From positions 992,001-1,056,000 of the forward strand of contig OY723317.1 of the NCBI GenBank assembly GCA_963210315.1: a stretch of DNA of 64,000 nucleotides. The letters are read 5' to 3'. The notes under the pieces were generated by a model. It saw only the letters and a program-made list of their open reading frames with translations, did no database searches and was not told the origin of the DNA. The stretch is from Rhynchopus euleeides. Its lineage: Eukaryota > Euglenozoa > Diplonemea > Diplonemida > Diplonemidae. Shown piece by piece: positions 11,370 through 23,269 of the stretch. Every line of letters starts with the position of its first letter. The stretch's first letter is position 1. The position numbers and the translations under genes were made by a program.

Positions 11370-11699
11370 ATAATTTTACATGTATAATACTTGTCATGCA
11401 AGTATTATACATGTAAAATACTTGCATGACAAGTAAAATACTTGCATGCAAGTAAAATACATGTAAATGCCTGAAATATACATGTAAAATACATGTATAT
11501 CAAGTAAAAATACAAGTATAATAGTTGACATGCAAGTATTATACTTGTATTTTTACTTGATATACATGTATTTTACATGTATATTTCAGGCATATACATG
11601 TATTATACATGTATAATAGTTGACATGCAAGTATTATACATGTATAATACATGTATATACTTGTAGTTATACATGTAAAATTTACAAGATCCCACCGTG
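11370..11699. mobile_element. Palindromic AT-rich element, truncated copy
   Basis: Built from permuted words (ACATGTATAATAC, ACTTGCATGCAAGT, TATCAAGTAAAAATACAAGT) and ending in TTTACAAGATCCCACCGTG, the same terminus as the complete element at 49508-50877. The left terminus is absent and no TA follows the right one, so this copy is partial or rearranged. Confidence 0.75.
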
Positions 11700-11728
11700 A
11701 TGCCCGATCGGGATGAGACATTTGCCGG
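11700..11728 (+). repeat. 29-bp direct repeat, right copy
   Basis: Identical to 8090-8118, then continues as GTATAAGGAAGAGG into unique sequence. Together the two copies bracket the gap, the transposase and the palindromic element. Confidence 0.8.
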
Positions 11729-14700
11729 TATAAGGAAGAGGAACCGGTTGTGCGCGTGAAACAGGTATCCTCATGCCTGATTGCCCGGAGAGTTGCTTCG
11801 AGGTCGATGTAGGGACGAGAACATACCTGTCGGGAAATGAGGACGGCACTTCCGCGTATCGGGTACTATCAAAAGGAGGGCGTCGCCTCTGTACTAGATA
11901 TTCATAATACGGATATCGCGTCCATGCCTAGGAAGCTATCGTAAGAGAGGGGCGTCACATTCCCGTCCCTGGTGTTCTCAATAGGACTTCACGTCCGCAC
12001 CTCGGGCGCTCATATTGCAAAGGATGGACGTCACCTTCGTGTCGTGGGCGCGGTCACAAAAAGGATGGCTTCACCTCCGCGTTCCCGGACGGAGGTCGCC
12101 TCCTTGTCTCGGCATCAGAGCAGAAGGAGTCGTCACCGATGGAGGTCACGCATGTCTGGTGCGTGGTTACGATGTATCTGTGCAACTGCGATACCTAGGC
12201 TGCTATTCCTCAGGGTCGAAGATCATGCACAAGGATGCGTCGATAGTTGCTTTAGGGAGCTGATCTGGCCGTGGACAGCTTCCGGTCCTGGGCTGCACAC
12301 GAGGTAGGTGTTGAGGGTCTCCGTGATTTGAGATCCCTTTGTTTGTTGATACGCGGCCTGCTCGACGGGTGTGGTTCCTCACGGTATTCTGGTGTCGAGG
12401 GGCGTTGCGTTGTGTGCCAGCTCCACATCTGTCGCCTCTGACGCGGGGCAGCAAACCCACCTACTTCAGATCGTCAGCATCCGCAGCGCGCTATGCGCTG
12501 CGCCATACGTCGAGGAATGAGCCTCATTGGACCGATCGCTGTCTTTCTCGCCTCGTCTTGTGTGTCGAGCAGGAACGTTTGATCAGTCTACCGTTATCCG
12601 TCATCGGCGTACTCCAAGGCGCATCCCAGCAGCTTGATATGCGGCATCACGAATCCTCTGCCAGTACCAACTCCCCGTCCTTCTTCAGGTGTGAGGGTGC
12701 ACATCGAAGTGCGTCGGAGTGAACCTCACGCTCAGCTGGGCATCGAGGCGAGCATCGCCACCCTGTCTCTTCGACGGCCCTGCCGTCCCAGAGAATCGCC
12801 TCTCGTTGGATCTCCGCAGCCTGCGCGCGGTGCTCTGCACGTCCATACGTTGCGGGTATCTTTCGTGGCGGAGACGCTTCGTGCAACTTCCCTGTGAGGC
12901 CTGGGGTTGTTCGACATCCTCGTTCGCCTGGCCGCGAAGGGTTTCTATCTCGGGGTTTACGGTCCTCGTCTAAGGGGTCAGATACAACGGGAGGTTACTG
13001 ACGCCATGACAGGTCACGCGCCACCGCAGAGCGGCCTTGTGCGAACCCTGGGGTCGGCGTGGATGGGGGCACAGTTGAGCATCCGGCCGCAGCCGAGGGA
13101 CCACAAAGGGAGGGGGCAATCCCTGCGGATGAAGACGTCGTGAGAGGTCGTGGGAGGTCGTTCGACAGCCGTGCAGAGGTCGGCGCCACCGCGGATGGCC
13201 ACGCATCTGCGAGATCGGCGGATAAGCGGCGATCGAGAGGGGGTCGAAGGCGTTCTCCTGTAGGGATGAGTTTTCCTCCCTACATGTCAGCACCTCAGCG
13301 TCTTTGGGGTTGCGAGGCGTCTGTTGCGTTTGACCTGTCATTCCTTAGTACACGCATGATGTGGCATCCCGTATCCCTTGCGGCGTTCAATCGCCATATC
13401 GGAGGTGCATCGGCGGGAGTCGTAGATGCCTTTGGCAGCAATTGAAGTGTCGTTAAGAGCAGAGAGGTCGCTGCCGGGAACAGCGCGCCGGTGATGCCCG
13501 GATTTACCCTGGCATGATGATTTCTTTTCGGTCCCCAGAGATGCAGCCACGGGAGGGACACGGCGTGGATCTTCGTCAAGCAGCGCAGACTTCACTGAGC
13601 GCCTGCCCGTGATCGCTACTGTCTCAACCCGGGGATAGTCTAGGTCAGCACGTGTCTGAAGCCACAGGCTCATGACGTCTTGGCACAGCCCTATTACTGG
13701 TCAGCTGATGGGCGCTTGTGACGAGAGCTTGCTAAAGGCTCCTATCTCACTTGCAGGGTGTGACGGGCATACTGACCGAGCCGATCGGGGGAAAGATTCA
13801 TCCATGTGACAGGCTGAGAGGGCGCGGTGGTTCGGGTTTCTATACGTGGGTGTCGAAGAGACATCAGCGGTACTGCGGAACATCAGAGGTAGTGGGGGAG
13901 TCGAAGTGGAGTTGTAGGGGCCGCAGCAGGGGGTATCCAGGGAGTAGGCTAGCCGTATCGGATGATGAGCTTGAGGTGTGATTCCCCAGACGCCTCCAGC
14001 AGGTGGCGGAGGGGTTGGGTAGGTCGCTCTGCGACACAGCACCTGCCATCGACAGCGAGATCGGCGTAGCTCTCCAGGGTGTACATGTCAGGCATACTCA
14101 TGTGGGCCGGGGTAAGGCGTGTTGAGTGGACGCAGCCGGTAGCGACAGGTGGACCCGCGGGTACGGATGCTGTGAGTGGAGAGCCGGACGCGTCCTTCGC
14201 TGTGTGCCCGCCATGGCTCCATTCGACGTCGGGGCCAATAACACACCTGCCTGGCTGCTCTGTCAGATAGCCGACTGCGCTGGCATCTCCATACCCCGGG
14301 CGTCCGAGTACAATGAGGGTATCTTCTCTCTGACCTGTCGTGTATACCAAGAGGGGAGCGCGTCTGAACCGGTTTACGGGCACGCATACGCCAGGTAGGT
14401 GGTACCCCTGGGTGTCCGACGATTGTGACAGGTGGTAACATTTGCTAACAGCTTCTCACCTGAAGACTCGGGGCACAGCCGTTGTTTATGGCTCTTGCTC
14501 AGGAGACCCCAGATCGCGTACATCCGTACGGAGGTGTGTACTCGGTGTCCCATTATGATAGCACTCAATGATCTGTCCATGTCAGGCGTACTTGGGACAT
14601 AGGCGGGGGCGGGCGCGGCCTCATCGTCCCCTTGGCGCGTGCACGACCGGGGTGGGGGGGGGGGTTTCCTTTATACTCCTGCGTGGTGAGCCCCCGAGAG

Positions 14701-15019
14701 CCGTGCGGGCACCCACACTGCCTGAGGGTTGCCATCTACATCTGTCGACCACATGGGCACGAGGCGATGACACTTCCTGCCTCCAATGCTGCCACGAAAG
14801 GGTCTCCCGTCTTCGAATGTTGGACGCCAAAGGGGGCCTCTGAACGCCGAGCGGGCTCTTCAAATCCAACTCCTTGTCGCGGAGATCCGTATTCGAGGGA
14901 AGGCACCACTTCCTTGTGTCGGGAACAGGATATGTGAGGGCGTCTCCTCATTGCCTCGGGCATTTGCGCGTCAGGAGGGCGTCACCTCCGTGCCTCGGGA
15001 ATTATGAGGTGTGAGGCCG
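11729..15019. other. Stretch of 3.3 kb without a recognised gene
   Basis: Only short overlapping frames are present, none with family motifs. Degenerate repeats of a GTCACCTCCGTGCCTCGGG-like phrase occur at about 11820-12130 and again at 14900-15000, so decayed minisatellite DNA flanks the region. I see no splice-supported gene. Confidence 0.4.
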
Positions 15020-16450
15020 TGCCGGGGCCAGTTGCTCCTGTTGACTAGCAGAGCCGGGCGCCTGTTATGGGGCCGGTCGCTCACTACACGGTCGTTAGTA
15101 GAGCCGGGCGCCAGCGAAGGGGACGGTTGCTCATCACACGCTGACCAGCAGAGCCGAGCGCCAGTTAAGGGGTCGGTTGCTCGCGACACGGTCATTGGCA
15201 GAGCCGAGCGCCGGTTAAGGGGTCGGTTGCTCATCTCACGCTGACCAGCAGAGCCGAGCGCCGGTTAAGGGGTCGGTTGCTCACTACACGGTCATTGGCA
15301 GAGCCGAGCGCCAGTTAAGGGGTCGGTTGCTCATCTCACGCTGACCAGCAGAGCCGAGCGCCGGTTAAGGGGTCGGTTGCTCACTACACGGTCATTGGCA
15401 GAGCCGAGCGCCAGTTAAGGGGTCGGTTGCTCACTACACGGTCGTTGGCAGAGCCGAGCGCCAGTTAAGGGGTCGGTTGCTCGCTACACGGTCGTTGGCA
15501 GAGCCGAGCGCCAGTTAAGGGGTCGGTTGCTCATCTCACGCTGACCAGCAGAGCCGAGCGCCGGTTAAGGGGTCGGTTGCTCACTACACGGTCATTGGCA
15601 GAGCCGAGCGCCAGTTAAGGGGTCGGTTGCTCATCTCACGCTGACCAGCAGAGCCGAGCGCCGGTTAAGGGGTCGGTTGCTCACTACACGGTCATTGGCA
15701 GAGCCGAGCGCCAGTTAAGGGGTCGGTTGCTCATCTCACGCTGACCAGCAGAGCCGAGCGCCAGTTAAGGGGTCGGTTGCTCACTACACGGTCGTTGGCA
15801 GAGCCGAGCGCCAGTTAAGGGGTCGGTTGCTCGCTACACGGTCGTTGGCAGAGCCGAGCGCCAGTTAAGGGGTCGGTTGCTCACTACACGGTCGTTGGCA
15901 GAGCCGAGCGCCAGTTAAGGGGTCGGTTGCTCGCTACACGGTCGTTGGCAGAGCCGAGCGCCAGTTAAGGGGTCGGTTGCTCATCTCACGCTGACCAGCA
16001 GAGCCGAGCGCCAGTTAAGGGGTCGGTTGCTCACTACACGGTCGTTGGCAGAGCCGAGCGCCAGTTAAGGGGTCGGTTGCTCGCTACACGGTCGTTGGCA
16101 GAGCCGAGCGCCAGTTAAGGGGTCGGTTGCTCATCTCACGCTGACCAGCAGAGCCGAGCGCCAGTTAAGGGGTCGGTTGCTCACTACACGGTCGTTGGCA
16201 GAGCCGAGCGCCAGTTAAGGGGTCGGTTGCTCATCTCACGCTGACCAGCAGAGCCGAGCGCCGGTTAAGGGGTCGGTTGCTCACTACACGGTCAGTGGCA
16301 GAGCCGAGCGCCAGTTAAGGGGTCGGTTGCTCATCTCACGTTGACCAGCAGAGCCGGGCGCCTGTTTATGGGGCCGGTTGCACACTACACGGTCATTGGC
16401 AGAGCCGGGCGCCTGTTTATGGGGCCGGTTGCCCATCACACAGTCATTAG
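15020..16450. repeat. 50-bp satellite array, about 29 units
   Basis: The unit is 50 bp. It has a constant part, GAGCCGAGCGCC(A/G)GTTAAGG followed by GGTCGGTTGC, and a variable 20-bp part of two main types: TCATCTCACGCTGACCAGCA (A) and TC(A/G)CTACACGGTC(A/G)TTGGCA (B). A and B alternate in A-B and A-B-B patterns. Edge units on both sides diverge and share a GAGCCGGGCGCCTGTT variant, while central units are almost identical. Confidence 0.95.
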
Positions 16451-16603
16451 CGTTAACGTGCGCCACAGTGGGCGCGATGTGCATCCGAATTCAACTTATA
16501 CCATCTGTACCTAGGGAGGAGTCGACCGTGCTTTAGGTATCACAAGAAAGGGGGGTAGTTGGGGGGTAACGAGAACGTGGCTAGCCTCCAAAACCGTCCA
16601 TGG

Positions 16604-16754
16604 AGAAAAACTATTTGGTTCTGTACCGAGGTACGTTGATCGAACCAAATGCGGGTTCTCCAACCCGGTCGTGGAGGTTGACTAGCCGATAATAAAAGAA
16701 CCTTCAATTCCGGCTTTCCCTCAAAATGTGGGTGCCTGCATTGAAAGTTACCTT
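16604..16754 (+). repeat. Dispersed 150-bp repeat, copy 2
   Basis: Matches 6356-6504. Here it is followed directly by the reverse copy of the 4196-4364 repeat, whereas at 6504 it is followed by the duplicated segment. Confidence 0.85.
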
Positions 16755-16755
16755 T

Positions 16756-16930
16756 TTAGGACCCCAAAAAATCATCACAAAAGTGCGCATCAGGTGTCAC
16801 AAGTGGGCTCCAGACGGTTTCCGGGGGGGTATGGGTCGGATTTTCGGGTCAGATCAGGTATTAGGGCGGTTCTGATGGTATGTTGAAATTTTTGGTATTT
16901 GTACGTTTTTAGGGGGGCTTATGACCCCCC
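16756..16930 (-). repeat. Dispersed repeat, reverse copy
   Basis: Reverse complement of 4196-4364, ending near GGGGGGCTTATGACCCCCCC, a terminal palindrome. A small insertion or divergence lies near 16885-16910. Confidence 0.75.
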
Positions 16931-17680
16931 CTACCCCCCCCCCCCCCGCCAAAGCGCGCTGCCAAAAAAAATTCTATCTCTTCGTTCACCGTGTGCAAAG
17001 GTTATCAATGTCGCGAACGACAACCCTGCGCCACTCTCTCCCTCCCACCCTCCCACCCCCTACCTACCCCGACCCACCCGCTACTTCTTCGCAAGAGAAA
17101 AGGAAACCAGAACAGTATGTGCGTAGAGAGACACAGCACCGGTGTCGGAGAAAGAAAGACGGATTCACTGCATGCCAGCAAAAGATGACCGATTATCAGA
17201 CTCCGAGGTGCTGTTTGATCGGCAACACAAAGCCACAGCAGTCCCCGCCCCCGCTCCCCCCAGGCTGAGAGATTCAGGCCTGGAAGGTGGGTGGGGTACA
17301 CAACAGAGGAGGGTTTTTTGACATGACAAACACTGTGGGCACCGCATGATTAACACCAAGGAAGGCAGGGTGTGAGCGGTCACACCGCTTCTTCTCGTGT
17401 GAATGCGGATATTTTTTTTGAGAGTTGCACTCACAAAGGGGGTGGTGGTGGGGGGGGGGGGGGGGGGGATTTGATTGTCGAGAGTGAAAATCAAAAGCAA
17501 GTCGCCTTTCCCAGCACCTTCTCGCGAATGTTCCACGGACACGCGCGATGCAGGCCCGTGAGGAAAGTGGGGGTTCTTTTCAGATGTTCTACACTAAAAC
17601 GCAATTTTTTCCGGGGATGGGTAGGGTGGGGTGCTGTGATCTATGTATTACAGCTCCTTGGAGCTGCGCCTCCCCCTCCC
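16931..17680. other. Downstream region of the ANK-kinase-PARP gene
   Basis: No gene recognised. An 18-base G run lies at about 17451-17468. The next 60 bp (TTTGATTGTCGAGAGTGAAA to CAGCACCTTCTCGC) recur within intron 1 of the neighbouring gene at about 21483-21537, showing local duplication. Confidence 0.4.
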
Positions 17681-20600
17681 CTATGAGAGCAGGTCACACA
17701 TCATTTGTTCGACACGCCGGACCTTCACAATGTATTCGGGATACACGCGGGCCCTGTCATACACGACGAACTCACGGGGATTACCCTCCAGAGCCGCCAG
17801 CACACTGTCTGTCGACGCGTGTCCCTGTGTGCATCCGATGTGCCCCTCAACGCATGGCGGGCGCCGTGCGGACTGCGCAGCAGCCCCAGCCTTGCTGGAG
17901 CGGAGATGCGGTTTGCCCAGCAGCACACGGCAGACCAGCAGGTCGCAGAGCCCGTCTTCTGCAGGCGACATGTATTCGTCTGACTTGCTGGAGTTCTCCG
18001 CGAAGTAGAGACCTGCTCCGTGCAGGCCCCACATGCAGACGCGCTCGTCCATGCCCTGCGACACAATCAGGTCAGACCACTTCCGCAGCGTGCCGTGGAA
18101 GAGGTGCACCTCGTTCACATTCCTGCTGAGCAGCTCTGTGCCCAGCCCGCCCCCCTCCACCGCGCAGAGTGGGTTCACCAGGGCGTTGGCCTGTGTGCCT
18201 GCGCGGGCCTGCATCTGCCGGCGCTGCAGCTGATACGCCTCCCAGAGGTCTGCATGCTCCACGCGCAGCACGCGCTCCACACGCAGGCCCTTGTGTGCCT
18301 CGCCCTTGCGGTTGTTGCGCCCCTGCCCCAGGGAGCTCACGTCGCAGCTCTTGTTGACCATCACCTGCATCACACGGCGCAACGCGCCCGTCACATCCAC
18401 GACATCACCGTGTGCGTGCCGGTTCAGCCAGGCGACAGGTGTGGTGGTGCCGGCGGCGCTGTCCCCGTCGTGACCCCCGCTCACCAGCAGCGGGTGCCCC
18501 ACCACCACCTCTGCGGAGGGGCGTGCCTCTGGGCACACCGCGAGCATGCCCTTCAGCAGCGGCACTGCGTCTGCTGGCACCGTGTCGGTGCTGACTGCGG
18601 GGACCGCGCCGTCTGCACCGTTGCCGCGGTCCACCGTTGCGACCACGTCGTAGATCATCAAACCCAGGGAGTAGACGTCTGACCCACAGGATGCCGCCCC
18701 ACCGCGCACCACCTCAGGTGCCATGTAGCCGCGTGTGCCACGCGGCCCCGCCATGGTCATGGCGCCCGGTGCGACTGTGGCTGTTGCCATCCTCAGTGCC
18801 GTGTCTTTGCTGACATCGAAGTCACCCAGGCGCCCCCTGCCGTCCGCCCCGATGAAGACGTTCTCAGGCTTCACGTCGCAGTGGACCAGCCCGTTGCGGT
18901 GGATGCAGGCAAGCCCCTGCGCCGCATCGTGCATCATCCGCAGCACAGCCTGCTTGCCAGCGCGGCGCATGGATGCGGCAAGGTCGCCCCCGCTGTAGTA
19001 AGGCATCTCCATGAACCACCCCGCCTCGTCTTGGAATATGCATGTCACCTCAGCCACGCAGGGGTGCTGCAGGCGCTGCAGGGCGCGTGCCTCGCGGAGC
19101 AGGCGTGCCACGCCGCCCTTGTCTGTCACAAACTGTTTGAGGACACACATCGCGCCGTCGGGACGCCGGGCCCGCCACACCGCATGCCTGCTCTGCGCCA
19201 GCACCTCCCGCTCCGTGTAGTCGCGCAGGCGGCGCCGGCACACCAGCCCGCCCCACTCGCGCACACTCTCGCCCACAGCCAGCTCCGGGTAGAAGCGCAC
19301 AGCCGCCTCCGCCACCTCACGCTCCTGCTTCTCCAGCGCTGCCTGTGCCCTGCTCAGGACACGCCGTGCCTCGCAGACTGCGTCACTGGCACCAGCGGCA
19401 GCAGGCGCCCCGTCGCGCCGCGCACGCTTGGCAGCCCTCTCTGCGTCCTCCACCTCGTCCTCCGCACACACCACCTGCTTGCTGAGGTCCTGCAGGCGCT
19501 GCGTCAGGGTGGCCTTGTCGGGGCGCTCCGCCGCCTCTGCCACCACACGCTCCAGCAGGGCTTTGGCTGACCTTGCGCTGCGCACACGCGCCTCCCCCTC
19601 GTGCACCGCTGCCGCAGCCACACGCTCCAGCCCCTCGCACTGCGCAGCGGCTTCGGCGTGCGCAGCAGACAGCGCGTCGCACGCCGCACCGACAGCCAGC
19701 ACCCGCTGCGCCACCGCGTCGGGGTCGCGCGGCTTCCTCTTCCGCACCGCAGCGCCCACCGCCTCCCAGGCACAGGCATAGGCCTCCAGGGCAGCGTCAG
19801 ACGCAGCGCATGCCGCCTCCGCCACCTCCACAGCCGCCGCGACAGCTTCGGCATCGCCCCCCGCTGCTGCGCCTCGCGGGCCTGCGTCAGCCTCGTCAGA
19901 ATCGTCTCCCGGAGGGCCAGACACAGCCAGGCTCGCCTGGGCCAGGCCTTCCTCGTCAGCCTCCGCCCCGCCCCCCGGCGAGAGGTAGGCCAGGGCGGCC
20001 CGAGCAGCGTCGGCGTGTGATGTGTATGCCGAGTCGCGCCTCTCAGCTGCAGCAGCGCTCTGCGTGTCGCACCGCACCGCCTCCATCGCGGCGGAGAGCC
20101 CAGCCCGTGCGGAGCTCACCTCTGACATGACATCGCGCACACCGCCTGCGGCGCGCAGCGCCTCCGCCAGACCCTCAAGGCGGCTGGACCCATCCTCGGC
20201 CTGCAGCACCTTGCTGCACACATCTGCCACTCCGCACACGCAGTGGGGTCTGGGGGAGCTCGCGCTCCCGGTCTCCTCGCTGCGCTCCGAACTGCCCTGT
20301 GATGACGACGCGCTGCTGTGGCGTGCCGCAGGAGCCACACCTCCCGCAGAGGTGTACTGAGGGGTCTGCGGTGAGGCCGGGGACGACGGGTTCTGCAGCG
20401 TCTCGGTGGCGGCGAATGCCGGGGCAGTGGGGGCGCCGGAGGAGTGGCCTACGTGCTGGAGGAGAAGCGCTGCGATGCTCGAGTGGCCCCGAGCTAGGGC
20501 GAGGTCCAGGGCGGTCTGCCCGGTTTCGCATGTGATGTGGGGGTCGATGCCGTGGTCCAGCAGGCAGCGGACCATGCGGAGGTGACCCCGGTGGACGCAC

Positions 20601-21721
20601 ACATGCATGACTGTCCAGCCTGTGGCAGGGGGGTGGTGGTGGAGGTGGTGATACAAGCATACCTTTCCTCGTGGTTGTGGCGTCAGCACCGTGTTGGAGG
20701 AGGCATGCGGCAACCTCGGCGTTGTCCTGGAATGCTGCAATCAGGAAAGGCGAGTCTGTTGATGTGATGGTATGGTGGGGGGGTGTCAAAGATCGATCTT
20801 GTTTTTGCAAAATCGTACTCATTTCGCTTTACTGTCCAGCAACTGTGGACTGTACAGTTTGGGGCTACTTTTTTGTTGAGCGCACACTTGCTGCCTCAAG
20901 ACTGTGTTGGGGTCCCTGTGAAGTGGGCATCAAGGTGTCCTATCCTAAATCCTAAAGCTTCAGTCGTACGATTTCCTTCGTTACTTCGCGACTTCACTAC
21001 GCTTCGTCGCTCGTAACTGGTAAAAAAACCGAATGCAACACTCGCGGCAATGCATACTTTGAGACCCCTCCCGCGGCTTGTTGACGTCTGCGCCCATCTG
21101 CAGCAGTGCCTCCATGATTTCGACGTTGTTCAGCCGCGCACAGATGTGCAGCGGCGTCACACCTGTGTGTCAACAAAATGAGAGTTTGTTGCGAACAACA
21201 TACGACACAGCAAAACACGCCATGTGTGCGTGTTTTACAGGGCAGAACAACATGCAAGCCCGCTGCAGGCCTCGATACCCACCCTCCCCCACCCCCGAAT
21301 ATTTTTGACACGGAATGAGTCCTGATGTGTGTTGTGCAACCGAGGGGCATCACTACAGTGCCGAAAACAGCGCTGCTTTGGTGCATTCCCTCCTATTTAG
21401 AGGTGCATGCAACACGCGGAGTGGATATACCCCCCCCCCTCCCAGAGCGCGCAACACACACGCAGCCACCCCCCGCCCCCCTGTTTGATTGTCGAGAGTG
21501 AAATCAAAAAAGCAAGTGTACCAGCACCTTCTCGCAATGTTAGTCCTTTTTGTAGCAACACGTACAGTGGGGGGTGGTGACAGCGATAGAGTGATCCACA
21601 GCATACCTGCATCCAGGAGATAGTCGTTGACAGTAGCAGGGCTGATGAGCTTTTTGACAGCATCGACATCCTCGCGCTCAAGAGCGTCGATCACCTTCTG
21701 CTGCTTGTTTTTGAAGAACAT
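17681..21721 (-). CDS. Ankyrin-repeat / protein kinase / PARP fusion protein (spliced)
   Basis: Proposed exons on the minus strand are 21721-21607, 21162-21058, 20755-20663 and 20619-17681. They join in frame to 1083 aa, and all three introns begin GTATGC and end AG. Residues 1-165 hold about four ankyrin repeats (VTPLHICARLNN, SPFLIAAFQDNA, GWTVMHVCVHRGH, GQTALDLALARGH). Residues about 230-560 are Ala/Glu/Arg-rich and probably coiled coil. A kinase domain (about 575-800) shows K599, HCDVKPEN with D686, a DFD rather than DFG at 704-706, and GTRGYMAPE. A tankyrase-like PARP domain (about 870-1080) has HGT at 946, GLYFAENSSKS with Y976 and E1066 in YPEYIV, the H-Y-E triad of poly-ADP-ribosylating enzymes. 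A pyrimidine tract and TACAG precede the ATG by 4 nt. Predicted roles are protein phosphorylation and ADP-ribosylation; substrates are unknown. Confidence 0.85.
20756..21057 (-). other. Intron 2 of the fusion gene, carrying a dispersed repeat
   Basis: The 302-bp GTATGC...CAACAG intron contains, at about 20808-21024, a copy of a repeat also found near 52.72-52.89, 53.49-53.70 and 58.81-59.03 kb. Landmarks are AAAATCGTACTC, TTGAGCGCACAC and CAGTCGTACGATTTCCTTCG. The repeat fills about 70% of the intron. Confidence 0.7.
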
Positions 21722-23269
21722 TACACTGTACCACACCACACGGGGGGGATACAGAAAGCCTCAGGTGACGCAGGGCTTTCGTTGGTGTGGGCTGGGGTGT
21801 GGTGTGGTGTGTGCGCGTTGACGATCCCCCACCCTGAACCGGATGACCACCTGGGGTGGGGGGAAGGTGTGTGGGGTTGAGCGTTCTGAGCACGTTCGGC
21901 TGCTGGCTATGCTGATGTGGCTTGAAGGGGGTGGGGGAGGGGGGCCGGGAGGGGGGGGGGGGGGCTCGCGTGGCATTGCACAGATCCAATCACAATGTGG
22001 AGACCACCCCGCGCGGGGAGGGAAAGCCGTCCGGGCGCAGGGCGTGCCCTTGTCGGTCTCACCCGGCACAGCAGAGCGGCAAGAGGGCTGCTGCCGGGGG
22101 CGCACCCATCGAACGGACGAACTCACCGCACGCCCCACGGGTGTTACGCAGGCGGAGAGACGCAGCTTTGCCAAACACCCCCTGATGCTCTCAGCATGTC
22201 CAAGGGGGCATTTTTTTTGAGAGTTGGTATCTCACAACGCAGGAAACTGTGCCCGTGCAAAATCCTTTTGCAGAACATCACCATGTTTCATGACAGGCGC
22301 GCGGGGGTGTTCTCGCGACCGACGATGTATATTTTGCTCTGGGGCACAAGGGGACACACCGCCGCAAGGCACCCCCGCACATCCTCCCACCTCCGCACGT
22401 ACAAACCATACAACACTGTGGCATTATGTTTCAGCAACGCCGGGGGGATGCCAGCTCACCCCCCTACCCCCTACCCCCTCCTACCGCCCCTCCAATACAC
22501 AGCTATGCCGGTGCCAACAAGGCATGCAGATTCAAAGGCCTGCTCTCTAGCATTTGGTGCGTTATTCGAAGGTTCATTCCCCTGCCATGAACCACCATTG
22601 GGGTTTGGGCTGTCGTTGGAAGTTGCCATTGCCGCCCCCTCCTGTCTGTGGCGGAGTAGAAGCTGCACCGAGAGGCGGCAGCAAGCACAGCCTGCCACCG
22701 CCGGGACCCTCTGCTCCCATCGCCGCTCTTGATGCGTTCTCCGCTGCAGTAACACATGGGGTGGTGAGGTCTGCTGTGCGTCTTGCTTGGGGCTGAGCGC
22801 AGCAGGTTCTTTCTACATTTCCTTTTTCTTGCGCCACACGCCACCATAGCTTTCTGAGCACAATAAAAAACCACTACCGCCGCCACCCCCGTCTCGCCCC
22901 CCCACACCCCCTCACCCTCCCTGAGACAAATTCCATTTCTATAAAAAGGGCGCCAGAGTATACGAAGGTTGGCCGGGGGGGGAGGGGGGGTCTATCGACA
23001 GCATCTATAACAAAATAATATGAGAAGGGGGTGAGGAGGAAGAGGAAGAGGAGGAGGAGGTGGTGTGGTGTGGACCACTCGTTGGTATGCGTATCGGGGG
23101 GTGGAAGGTTTTCCACCACCTCTTCCAGAGGAAACCTTTCCACTTCCCTCAACCTATTTGTTGTAAAAACGCCGATGATGCTGCACACACGCACCCACAA
23201 ACATCGCAGGGGGGGGGGGGGATAGGGGATGCCTGTGAGCACACACTGCGCCACACAAGACCCTACAGC
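21722..23269. other. 1.5-kb stretch between the two spliced genes
   Basis: No complete gene is proven. On the minus strand an acceptor-like GTGTGCAG (about 23180) is followed by an open stretch with IIGVFTTNRLREVERFPLEE. A strong polypyrimidine tract ending TTATAG lies near 23005-23070. A small unrecognised gene or untranslated exons could therefore lie here. A repeat around TTTTTTTTGAGAGTTG at 22210-22275 recurs at about 52290-52345. Confidence 0.35.

Noticed and set aside
15020-16450. CRISPR-like array of regular repeats
   Set aside because: Units are direct 50-bp tandem copies without unique spacers, in a eukaryotic context; it is a satellite.
17725-20130. Many long open frames on the plus strand opposite the ANK-kinase-PARP gene (up to 229 codons)
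   Set aside because: They are antisense shadows of a GC-rich coding exon, with Pro/Arg/His-rich translations and no domain signatures.
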